The notes under the pieces: generated by a model
Seen by the model: the letters and a program-made list of their open reading frames with translations, nothing else
Database searches by the model: none
What the model was told of the DNA's origin: nothing
From: Solea solea
Taxonomy: Eukaryota; Chordata; Actinopteri; Pleuronectiformes; Soleidae
NCBI RefSeq assembly: GCF_958295425.1
Contig: NC_081136.1
Span: 1,318,162-1,382,161, forward strand
Direction: 5' to 3'
Length of the DNA stretch: 64,000 bases
Position numbers and translations under genes: made by a program
Shown: positions 1 to 11,289 of the stretch, in pieces
How the letters are laid out: each line of letters starts with the position of its first letter
Numbering within the stretch: the stretch's first letter is position 1

Positions 1-3000
1 GTTAGTATGTCTTCCAAAATGTGACAAAAAAGTCATAGGTTAGTATGTCTTCCAAAATGTGACAAAAAAGTCATAGGTTAGTATGTCGTCCAAAATTTAA
101 CGAAAAAGTCATAGGTTAGTATGTTGTCAAAATTTTGACAAAAAAGTCATAGGTTAGTATGTCTTCCAAAATGTGACAAAAAAGTCATAGGTTAGTATGT
201 CGTCCAAAATTTAACTAAAAAGTCATAGGTTAGTATGTTGTCAAAAATTTGACGAAAAAGTCATAGGTTAGTATGTCGTCCGAAATTTGACGAAAAAGTC
301 ATAGGTTAGTATGTTGTCAAAAATTTGACGAAAAAGTCATAGGTTAGTATGTCGTCCAAAATCACTCAAAAAGTCATAGGTTAGTATGTCGTCCAAATTT
401 TGATATTAAAGTCATAGGTTAGGTTTGTCGCCCAAAATTTGACGAAAAAGTCATAGGTTAGTATGTCGTCCAAAATTTAACGAAAAAGTCAGGTTAGTAT
501 GTCGTCCAAATTTTGACAAAAAAGTCATGGTTAGTATGTCATCCAAAATCACTCAAAAAAGGTCATAGTAAAGTATGTCGTCCAAAATTTAACGAAAAAG
601 TCATAGGTTAGTATGTTGTCAAAAATTTGACGAAAAAGTTATAGGTTAGTATGTCGTCCGAAATTTGACGAAAAAGTCATAGGTTAGTATGTTGTCAAAA
701 ATTTGACAAAAAAGTCATAGGTTAGTATGTCGTCCAAATTTTGACAAAAAAGTCATAGGTTAGTATGTCTTCCAAAATGTGACAAAAAAGTCATAGGTTA
801 GTATGTCGTCCAAAATTTAACAAAAAAGTCATAGGTTAGTAAGTCGTACAAATTTTGACAAAAAAGTCATAGGTTAGTATGTCGTCCAAATTTTGACAAA
901 AAAGTCATAGGTTAGTATGTCGTCCAAAATTTGACGAAAAAGTCATAGGTTAGTATGTTGTCAAAAATTTGACAAAAAAGTCATAGGTTAGTATGTCGTC
1001 CAAATTTTGACAAAAAAGTCATAGGTTAGTATGTCTTCCAAAATGTGACAAAAAAGTCATAGGTTAGTATGTCGTCCAAAATTTAACGAAAAAGTCATAG
1101 GTTAGTATGTTGTCAAAATTTTGACAAAAAAGTCATAGGTTAGTATGTCTTCCAAAATGTGACAAAAAAGTCATAGGTTAGTATGTCGTCCAAAATTTAA
1201 CTAAAAAGTCATAGGTTAGTATGTTGTCAAAAATTTGACGAAAAAGTCATAGGTTAGTATGTCGTCCAAAATTTGACGAAAAAGTCATAGGTTAGTATGG
1301 TGTCAAAAATGTGACAAAAAAGTCATAGGTTAGTATGTCGTCCAAATTTTGACAAAAAAGTCATAGGTTAGTATGTCTTCCAAAATGTGACAAAAAAGTC
1401 ATAGTATAGTATGTCGTCCAAAATTGGTCAAAAAAGTCATAGGTTAGTATGTTGTCCAAATTTTGACAAAAAAGTCATAGGTTAGTATGTCGTCCAAATT
1501 TTGACAAAAAAGTCATAGGTTAGTATGTCGTCCAAAATTTGACGAAAAAGTCATAGGTTAGTATGTTGTCAAAAATTTGACAAAAAAGTCATAGGTTAGA
1601 ATGTCGTCCAAAATTTAACGAAAAAGTCATAGGTTAGTATGTCGTCCAAATTTTGACAAAAAAGTCATAGGTTAGTATGTCATCCAAAATCACTCAAAAA
1701 AGGTCATAGTAAAGTATGTCGTCCAAAATTTAACGAAAAAGTCATAGGTTAGTATGTTGTCAAAAATTTGACGAAAAAGTCATAGGTTAGTATGTCGTCC
1801 AAAATTTGACGAAAAAGTCATAGGTTAGTATGTTGTCAAAAATTTGACAAAAAAGTCATAGGTTAGTATGTCGTCCAAATTTTGACAAAAAAGTCATAGG
1901 TTAGTATGTCTTCCAAAATGTGACAAAAAAGTCATAGGTTAGTATGTCGTCCAAAATTTAACGAAAAAGTCATAGGTTAGTATGTTGTCAAAAATTTGAC
2001 AAAAAAGTCATAGGTTAGTATGTCGTCCAAATTTTGACAAAAAAGTCATAGGTTAGTATGTCTTCCAAAATGTGACAAAAAAGTCATAGGTTAGTATGTC
2101 GTCCAAAATTTAACGAAAAAGTCATAGGTTAGTATGTTGTCAAAAATTTGACGAAAAAGTCATAGGTTAGTATGTCGTCCAAAATTTGACGAAAAAGTCA
2201 TAGGTTAGTATGGTGTCAAAAATGTGACAAAAATGTCATAGGTTAGTATGTCGTCCAAATTTTGACAAAAAAGTCATAGGTTGGTATGTCTTCCAAAATG
2301 TGACAAAAAAGTCATAGGTTAGTATGTCGTCCAAAATTTAACAAAAAAGTCATAGGTTAGTAAGTCGTACAAATTTTGACAAAAAAGTCATAGGTTAGTA
2401 TGTCTTCCAAAATGTGACAAAAAAGTCATAGGTTAGTATGTCGTCTAAAATTTGACAAAAAAGTCATAGTAAAGTATGTCGTCCAAAATTTAACGAAAAA
2501 GTCATGGGTTAGTATGTTGTCAAAAATTTGACGAAAAAGTCATAGGTTAGTATGTCGTCCAAAATTTGACGAAAAAGTCATAGGTTAGTATGTTGTCAAA
2601 AATTTGACAAAAAAGTCATAGGTTAGTATGTCGTCCAAATTTTGACAAAAAAGTCATAGGTTGGTATGTCTTCCAAAATGTGACAAAAAAGTCATAGGTT
2701 AGTATGTCGTCCAAAATTTAACAAAAAAGTCATAGGTTAGTAAGTCGTACAAATTTTGACAAAAAAGTCATAGGTTAGTATGTCTTCCAAAATGTGACAA
2801 AAAAGTCATAGGTTAGTATGTCGTCTAAAATTTGACAAAAAAGTCGTAGTAAAGTATGTCGTCCAAAATTTAACGAAAAAGTCATGGGTTAGTATGTTGT
2901 CAAAAATTTGACGAAAAAGTCATAGGTTAGTATGTCGTCCAAAATTTGACGAAAAAGTCATAGGTTAGTATGTTGTCAAAAATTTGACGAAAAAGTCATA

Positions 3001-6000
3001 GGTTAGTATGTCGTCCAAAATTTGACGAAAAAGTCATAGGTTAGTATGTTGTCAAAAATTTGACAAAAAAGTCATAGGTTAGTATGTCGTCCAAATTTTG
3101 ACAAAAAAGTCATAGGTTAGTATGTCTTCCAAAATGTGACAAAAAAGTCATAGGTTAGTATGTCGTCCAAAATTTAACAAAAAAGTCATAGGTTAGTAAG
3201 TCGTAAAAATTTTGACAAAAAAGTCATAGGTTAGTAAGTCGTACAAATTTTGACAAAAAAGTCATAGGTTAGTATGTCTTCCAAAATGTGACAAAAAAAT
3301 CATAGGTTAGTATGTCGTCCAAAATTTGACAAAAAAGTCATAGGTTAGTATGTCGTCCAAATTTTGACAAAAAAGTCATAGGTTAGTATGTCTTCCAAAA
3401 TGTGACAAAAAGTCATAGTATAGTATGTCGTCCAAAATTGGTCAAAAAAGTCATAGGTTAGTATGTTGTCAAAAATTTGACAAAAAAGTCAAAGGTTAGT
3501 ATGTCGTCCAAATTTTGACAAAAAAGTCATAGTTAGTCTGTCGTCCAAATTTTGACAAAAAAGTCATAGTTAGTATGTCGTCCAAAATTTGACGAAAAAG
3601 TCATAGGTTAGGTTTGTCGTCCAAAATCTGACGAAAAAGTCATAGGTTAGTATGTCGTCCAAAATTTGACGAAAAAGTCATAGGTTAGTATGTTGTCAAA
3701 AATCACTCAAAAAAGGCATAGGTTAGTATGTCGTCCAAATTTTGACAAAAAAGTCATAGGTTAGTATGTCGTCCAAAATTTGATAAAAAAGTCATAGGTT
3801 ATTATGTCGTCCAAAATCACTCAAAAAAAGTCATAGGTTAGTATGTCGTCCAAATTTTGACAAAAAAGTCATAGGTTAGTATGTTGTCAAAAATTTGACA
3901 AAAAAGTCATAGGTTTGTATGTCGTCCAAATTTTGACAAAAAAGTCATAGGTACATGTCGTCCAAAATTTTATAAAAAAGTCATAGGTTAGTATGTCGTC
4001 AAAAATGTGACAAAAAGTCATAGTATAGTATGTCGTCCAAAATTGGTCAAAAAAGTCATAGGTTAGTATGTCTTCCAAATTTTGACAAAAAAGTCATAGG
4101 TTAGTATGTCTTCCAAAATGTGACAAAAAGTCATAGTATAGTATGTCGTCCAAAATTGGTCAAAAAAGTCATAGGTTAGTATGTTGTCAAAAATTTGACA
4201 AAAAAGTCAAAGGTTAGTATGTCGTCCAAATTTTGACAAAAGTCATAGTTAGTCTGTCGTCCAAATTTTGACAAAAAAGTCATAGTTAGTATGTCGTCCA
4301 AAATTTGACGAAAAAGTCATAGGTTAGGTTTGTCGTCCAAAATCTGACGAAAAAGTCATAGGTTAGTATGTTGTCAAAAATCACTCAAAAAAGGCATAGG
4401 TTAGTATGTCGTCCAAATTTTGACAAAAAAGTCATAGGTTAGTATGTCGTCCAAAATCACTCAAAAAAAGTCATAGGTTAGTATGTCGTCCAAAATCACT
4501 CAAAAAAAGTCATAGGTTAGTATGTCGTCCAAATTTTGGCGAAAAAGTCATAGGTTAGTATGTTGTCAAAAATTTGACAAAAAAGTCATAGGTTAGTATG
4601 TCGTCCAAATTTTGACAAAAAAGTCATAGGTTAGTATGTTGTCAAAAATTTGACAAAAAAGTCATAGGTTTGTATGTCGTCCAAATTTTGACAAAAAAGT
4701 CATAGGTACATGTCGTCCAAAATTTTATAAAAAAGTCATAGGTTAGTATGTCGTCAAAAATGTGACAGAAAAGTCTTAGGTTAGTATGTCGTCCAAAATG
4801 TGACGAAAAAGTCATAGGTTAGTATGTCTTCCAAAATGTGACAAAAAAGTCATAGGTTAGTATGTCTTCCAAAATGTGACAAAAAAGTCATAGGTTAGTA
4901 TGTCGTCCAAAATTTAACGAAAAAGTCATAGGTTAGTATGTTGTCAAAATTTTGACAAAAAAGTCATAGGTTAGTATGTCTTCCAAAATGTGACAAAAAA
5001 GTCATAGGTTAGTATGTCATCCAAAATTTAACTAAAAAGTCATAGGTTAGTATGTTGTCAAAAATTTGACGAAAAAGTCATAGGTTAGTATGTCGTCCAA
5101 AATTTGACGAAAAAGTCATAGGTTAGTATGGTGTCAAAAATGTGACAAAAAAGTCATAGGTTAGTATGTCGTCCAAATTTTGACAAAAAAGTCATAGGTT
5201 AGTATGTCTTCCAAAATGTGACAAAAAAGTCATAGTATAGTATGTCGTCCAAAATTGGTCAAAAAAGTCATAGGTTAGTATGTCGTCCAAATTTTGACAA
5301 AAAAGTCATAGGTTAGTATGTCTTCCAAAATGTGACAAAAAAGTCATAGGTTAGTATGTCGTCCAAAATTTAACGAAAAAGTCATAGGTTAGTATGTTGT
5401 CAAAAATTTGACGAAAAAGTCATAGGTTAGTATGTCGTCCAAAATTTGACGAAAAAGTCATAGGTTAGTATGGTGTCAAAAATGTGACAAAAATGTCATA
5501 GGTTAGTATGTCGTCCAAATTTTGACAAAAAAGTCATAGGTTGGTATGTCTTCCAAAATGTGACAAAAAAGTCATAGGTTAGTATGTCGTCCAAAATTTA
5601 ACAAAAAAGTCATAGGTTAGTAAGTCGTACAAATTTTGACAAAAAAGTCATAGGTTAGTATGTCTTCCAAAATGTGACAAAAAAGTCATAGGTTAGTATG
5701 TCGTCTAAAATTTGACAAAAAAGTCATAGTAAAGTATGTCGTCCAAAATTTAACGAAAAAGTCATGGGTTAGTATGTTGTCAAAAATTTGACGAAAAAGT
5801 CATAGGTTAGTATGTCGTCCAAATTTTGGCGAAAAAGTCATAGGTTAGTATGTTGTCAAAAATTTGACAAAAAAGTCATAGGTTAGTATGTCGTCCAAAT
5901 TTTGACAAAAAAGTCATAGGTTAGTATGTTGTCAAAAATTTGACAAAAAAGTCATAGGTTTGTATGTCGTCCAAATTTTGACAAAAAAGTCATAGGTACA

Positions 6001-7373
6001 TGTCGTCCAAAATTTTATAAAAAAGTCATAGGTTAGTATGTCGTCAAAAATGTGACAGAAAAGTCTTAGGTTAGTATGTCGTCCAAAATGTGACGAAAAA
6101 GTCATAGGTTAGTATGTCTTCCAAAATGTGACAAAAAAGTCATAGGTTAGTATGTCTTCCAAAATGTGACAAAAAAGTCATAGGTTAGTATGTCGTCCAA
6201 AATTTAACGAAAAAGTCATAGGTTAGTATGTTGTCAAAATTTTGACAAAAAAGTCATAGGTTAGTATGTCTTCCAAAATGTGACAAAAAAGTCATAGGTT
6301 AGTATGTCGTCCAAAATTTAACTAAAAAGTCATAGGTTAGTATGTTGTCAAAAATTTGACGAAAAAGTCATAGGTTAGTATGTCGTCCAAAATTTGACGA
6401 AAAAGTCATAGGTTAGTATGGTGTCAAAAATGTGACAAAAAAGTCATAGGTTAGTATGTCGTCCAAATTTTGACAAAAAAGTCATAGGTTAGTATGTCTT
6501 CCAAAATGTGACAAAAAAGTCATAGTATAGTATGTCGTCCAAAATTGGTCAAAAAAGTCATAGGTTAGTATGTCGTCCAAATTTTGACAAAAAAGTCATA
6601 GGTTAGTATGTCTTCCAAAATGTGACAAAAAAGTCATAGGTTAGTATGTCGTCCAAAATTTAACGAAAAAGTCATAGGTTAGTATGTTGTCAAAAATTTG
6701 ATAAAAAAGTCATAGGTTATTATGTCGTCCAAAATCACTCAAAAAAAGTCATAGGTTAGTATGTCGTCCAAATTTTGACAAAAAAGTCATAGGTTAGTAT
6801 GTTGTCAAAAATTTGACAAAAAAGTCATAGGTTTGTATGTCGTCCAAATTTTGACAAAAAAGTCATAGGTACATGTCGTCCAAAATTTTATAAAAAAGTC
6901 ATAGGTTAGTATGTCGTCAAAAATGTGACAGAAAAGTCTTAGGTTAGTATGTCGTCCAAAATGTGACGAAAAAGTCATAGGTTAGTATGTCTTCCAAAAT
7001 GTGACAAAAAAGTCATAGGTTAGTATGTCTTCCAAAATGTGACAAAAAAGTCATAGGTTAGTATGTCGTCCAAATTTTGACAAAAAAGTCATAGGTTAGT
7101 ATGATGTCCAAAATTTTACAAAAAAGTCATAGTATAGTATGTTGTCCAAAATCACTCAAAAAAGGTCATAGTATAGTATGTCGTCCAAAATGAGACAAAA
7201 AGTCATAGTATAGTATGTCGTCCAAAATGAGATAAAAAAGTCATAGTATAGTATGTCGTCCAAAATGAGATAAAAAAGTCATAGTATATATGTTGTCCAA
7301 AATGACACAAAAAAGTCATAGTATATATGTTGTCCAAAATGAGATAAAAAAGTCATAGTATGGTATGTCGTCG
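1..7373. repeat. 38-bp satellite array
   Basis: This is a continuous head-to-tail array of a 38-bp unit, about 190 copies, starting at the window edge so its true length is unknown. The unit core reads GTTAGTATGTCGTCCAAAAT followed by a TTGAC-A-rich stretch and GTCATAG. Several variant units recur (CTTCCAAAATGTGAC, CGTCCAAAATTTAACG, TGTCAAAAATTTGACG, and a form with CACTCAAAAA). Variants occur in ordered blocks that are themselves repeated, for example 4531-5410 matches 5821-6700. Units decay at the right edge (7130-7373), where GAGATAAAAAA variants appear, as expected at an array boundary. No gene is seen inside; short open frames on the minus strand are by-products of the repeat. Whether it is centromeric, subtelomeric or interstitial cannot be told from here. 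Confidence 0.97.
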
Positions 7374-7932
7374 AAATTCACTCTGCCGCTCGTTAATGGT
7401 GACAAAGCGGTTAAGGAACTTAACTGAAAAAAAACAGCAGGAGAGCATGACATTTTATGAATTTATTCAACTTTAACTTCAGCTGAAACACAAACATCCG
7501 TCATCACACATTCATGGCTCAATCATTCGAACAGATTTTAGCAACTAAACAACCACATGTATAAAATCTTAAGTCTTGACAAAGTTAGAGTTATGTAAAA
7601 CTTTTGCCTCATTCAAGTTGAGACTGAAAAACATACAAGTTTATTTAATTGCTAAAACATTAAGGTAATAAGACTGTGTTACATTCTTACCAAGTCATCA
7701 GATGTGTTTACAGCAAAAATGACAAATTACATTTTTCTATGAAAATAATGTTTTAATGTATAATTTAACACTGTAAAAGTTGATACAGAGCAGAACTGGA
7801 CAAACATACACTGTAAACAAAATGTAATAATAACAGAGGTTGTACGCACTCGCACTCCTGGAACGTGTTGCCTCCTGCGGTCCACTGGGTGGCACTAGAG
7901 AAACATGGCCATAAATAAGATTTGTATTTTTT
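7374..7932 (-). other. 3' flank/UTR of the short fibrinogen alpha-like gene
   Basis: Non-coding stretch between the satellite and the stop codon of the short fibrinogen alpha-like gene. On the minus strand an AATAAA hexamer lies at 7645-7640, about 290 nt past the stop, and is a plausible poly(A) signal. Nothing else recognised. Confidence 0.4.
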
Positions 7933-10408
7933 TCAAAACCTTTCTGTGTCCTCCAGCAGCTCCTCCACAACTAACTGATTCTGTCCAATGTCCTCAAACT
8001 GCGTCAACAGCTCTCTCTGGACAGTTGGGATGGTCTTGTATTGTGGAGACGGAACTGGGCCGACGTCTACAGGCCGCAGTGTGATACGTGCAATGTCCTC
8101 AGGAGGAGTAGACGTCTTGCTTCTCCTGACGACCGTCTGTTTGATGTGGTCCATGTCAGTCTGAATCGCCCGGTAACTGCGATGACCGACAGTGAACGGA
8201 AGTGCTGAGTGGCAGGATCCGCGGCAGGCTCGGAGATTCATGTCGACGTCCACCTGGCGAGACAAACAAATAATCCAGTCATTCAAAAACAAAGACCACG
8301 TTCTAAACGTTTAAACAACAGAGCCCTGCGGTACACCAAAGGAACATTTTCTCACCACACTAAAACAGGATATAACACTGGGAGCCATTTGGCTGAAACA
8401 ATCAGAAGCTGAAAGTACAGCTTGATCTCATCTGCGTATAAATTGACCCTTTCATTCCGTTCAGGGCATTTTCTTTACATACAACGTAAAACAATGGTCC
8501 AAAAACGGAGCCGTAACAAAAATTAACTTTTCGTTACAGCAATTAACGGCAGAGATAAAGCAATAAATCTTTTTAGTTACATCACGTTTGAAACCTTAAA
8601 TTGCGTTTATCAACACGAAGCAATTTGGCTTGAATTTAAAAGTGTTCCCGATACAAAAAATCATAACGTTAGAACTGAAAATTACAATCCAGCTGGATGT
8701 CATCTGCATATAAAGTGACGCTTTCATTCCATTCAAATAATTTTCTTTGCATTCAACATAAAACAGCTGGTACTTAAACAGAGCCTTGGGTCACACCATG
8801 TCAGCAGGGGTTACCCTCCAAACATTGCTATGTCTCACCTCAGTTCGATACAATTCCTCAACTTGTTTCTGGACATTGCTGCGAAGCTCCGTGAGTCGCT
8901 GCGACAAAGCAGCCGAGCGTTTCCGTAGTGCCGTGAGATTCTTGGCCAATGCTCGTGCGTCTTCCACAAACGTCAGCTCTGACACTGGAGACAAAGTACA
9001 GCGTTACTCATCTGTGTTTCTCTGACTGTCTTTTTTCAAACAACGGGGAAACAAGATGCTGAATCTCACTGTATCTGTTGACTATGACTCTGCGGTTTGT
9101 GTTGTAGATGTGCGTCATCGCTGTCATGGACTTCTCAGCCGCGTCCTCGAACATCCTTGCCGTCTCGCAAGCTTTGGACAGTCTCATCTCCACATTGACC
9201 TCCATGTGTGAGATCAAACCCTGCAGTCTGCAGCCAGAGGGACATCTAGAAACCTGCGGAGACACAAACTGACCTTTAAGAAAGAAGAAAGTTGTAATTT
9301 TAACTACAGTGCCGTGACGGAGACTGAAAATCCACATTTAACGCAATCTACATGCATTTCAATAGATTATGAATTCGATTACATCTACACTGGCTAGGCC
9401 ACACCCCTTAACTCACTTGAATTGTGCAGGAGCCATTGCTTGCTTGAGCTTCGGTTTCAGTGAGGTTTGTTCATTAACAGGAAACTCCGGGTACTGTGGG
9501 CTTTCACATTGTTAGGGCTACGCTTTGCTGTGATTACCTAAAAAAAAATTGCTAGCTAGAAGAGTCAACTTTATTCTTGTTTGTTTATGACTTTAAGGAA
9601 CAGCAAATATTAACCCTTAACAGCAAGGAATGCATTAGTTTATGTTAAGATGAATCAAAAATTGTATTTTCAATGTATATCGATTGGACATTTATTGCTG
9701 TTAGGAACAAATGTGTCAGGTTTTTTTTTTATCTGGCACTCCAAAAAAATAATGCATCAAAAAAAAAAGTGTTGCTGCCACAGAAAACCGTGGAGTTGTG
9801 TAAACATACCTTCCTATAAAAAAAAAATATATATATAAATATAAATAATAAATAATAATAATAACATAATATTTGATATGTATATTTCAGGCTGAAGTAG
9901 TTTTAAAAGATTGACTCCTTTAAAGTGGAAATAGTATATAATGTTTTTACAGCTGTATTGGGAAGGTGACATTTTTTGCTACTAGGAACTAATATGTCGT
10001 TTTTTGTGTAGCTAAGCCATTTTAAGGATAATTTAAGGAACTGAGAGGCAATTTTTTTCAAATAAAAGTCACGTCATCAAAGAGTGAAGCTGATATCTGG
10101 CCTGTCTGTGCTCAGAGGCGGAGCTTAAGCATAGGTCAACAGCCGGTTTACCACTGAAAGTTGACAAGGGTCGCGCCGTTTTGTGTTCGCGTTTCTTACC
10201 CAATCATCATCCGAACACAGGGCAAAGTCTGATCTCGCTCCACACAGTTGCTGTGCGTGTCTGTGGCGATGACCGCGGGGCTGTCGGCCATCTTGATTCT
10301 GCTGAGTCAGCCTTGTACACACTGCACGAACAAACAACAAAAAAAACACGTCTGGGTTTGGTTACTCTTTAACATCGTTGCCATCCAAAAACAGAGCACT
10401 ACAAACAT
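7933..10408 (-). CDS. Short fibrinogen alpha chain-like protein (tandem fga paralogue)
   Basis: Minus-strand exons: 10366-10408 (tentative), 10200-10321, 9070-9253, 8839-8984 and 7933-8253. Together they give 816 nt, a predicted 271 aa. Exon 2 ends in CSDDDW, exon 3 opens with SRCPSGCRLQG, exon 4 is heptad-like coiled coil, and exon 5 opens with VDVDMNLRACRGSC. These are the disulfide-ring and coiled-coil signatures of fibrinogen alpha chains. Splice sites are clean and the phases agree throughout (1, 0, 1, 0). Exons 3 and 4 match the neighbouring fga gene exactly in length (184 and 146 nt). The protein stops about 106 residues into exon 5, so it has no Ser-rich alpha-C region and no alpha-E globular domain. 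The segment QPR|GHRHRH resembles a thrombin cleavage site with a knob. Exon 1 (signal-like MFVVLCFWMATML) needs a 44-nt intron and is uncertain; exons 2-5 are firm. Whether it is expressed or assembles into fibrinogen is unknown. Confidence 0.82.
8318..8815 (-). mobile_element. LINE reverse-transcriptase fragments in an intron
   Basis: Intron 4 of the short fibrinogen alpha-like gene contains degenerate pieces of a non-LTR retrotransposon reverse transcriptase, read on the minus strand. The palm motif GVPQGS is visible at about 8337-8318, as GVTQGS at 8797-8776 and as GSVFGP near 8512-8498. The catalytic YADD motif appears as YADD near 8714-8698 and as YADE near 8441-8428. The two better pieces are about 270 bp apart and related, so they look like a tandem duplication or two partial insertions. 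Stops and frameshifts make them inactive. Confidence 0.68.
9800..9880. repeat. AT-rich simple repeat (A-tract, TA, AAT)
   Basis: Poly-A, then TA and AAT repeats in intron 2 (9254-10199) of the short fibrinogen alpha-like gene. The rest of this intron shows nothing recognisable. Confidence 0.7.
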
Positions 10409-11289
10409 GAAATGTAAATTGTTTATTTATTTATTTGTGGTCGTTGTGAAACATTAAATGCTTTTGCTTCTGATTTCTTTGAGTTATTTGTCTTTAAGTC
10501 AAAGCTTGCCTTAAGAAAAACACGATTTATAAGTGTTCTATTTTTATAAGTGAAATAAACTTATAAATACTTTTTAGTATGACTATTTGAGTGCAGTTTG
10601 ATTACTATTAATTTTCATTTATTAGAGAAAATTAATTGGCTGAAGGCACTTCTGAAATAAAATAGAGAATATGATGAACACAAATGACAGTGCATGTATA
10701 TAAAATAGATTATAACTAACAAACAATAAAACACTACAATGAAGGGTAAACATGGTAAAGTAGACACAGCTATGCAAGGGAAAAAGTATTTTAAATCAAA
10801 TGTTAATTCACTGTCGCATAATTTAATAATATCCTGTAAACACAACTCCAAACTTGATAAAAGATAAAATAAAATCTTCCTACAGAAACTTAACATTAAA
10901 TTTACAGTATATATATTCAGTTATATTGTGAAATTATTCCAGATTCCAGACATTTATTGTAACTGCTTATTATCTTTTAAAAATCACATTGAAAGGATGA
11001 AAAAAAAAAAGAGATTTGAGAATTTTTAATTTAAATAACATCCCGGACACAGAAGCTGAGGTGAACGTTGACTCTTTATTGATCGTGCAGAGTTCAGCGA
11101 CATTGACAACATCAGGTTTGGTAACAACAGCAAACAGATCAATCAATCCGTTTACACACAAGACAAAAACACGTGGCAGACACGAGGACACAGTTTGACA
11201 TGGTTCTGAAATCCATCACTGATCTTTTCTCTGTGAATGCGATTACGTTTCCCTTTTCATCAATTTTTTTAACGTTTCTCTGTGTCCGA
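10409..11289 (-). other. Intergenic region with the fga 3' UTR and poly(A) signal
   Basis: AT-rich spacer between the two fibrinogen alpha genes. An AATAAA hexamer on the minus strand at 11080-11075 lies about 210 nt past the fga stop and is a good poly(A) candidate. The promoter of the short paralogue should lie in the lower part, but I see no clear TATA box or other site. Confidence 0.45.

Noticed and set aside
3887..4078. Short open frame on the minus strand inside the satellite
   Set aside because: It is a direct translation of the 38-bp repeat; the unit is not a multiple of three, and no gene feature accompanies it.
1..7373. CRISPR-like array reading of the satellite
   Set aside because: Units are contiguous with no unique spacers, and the context is a vertebrate genome.
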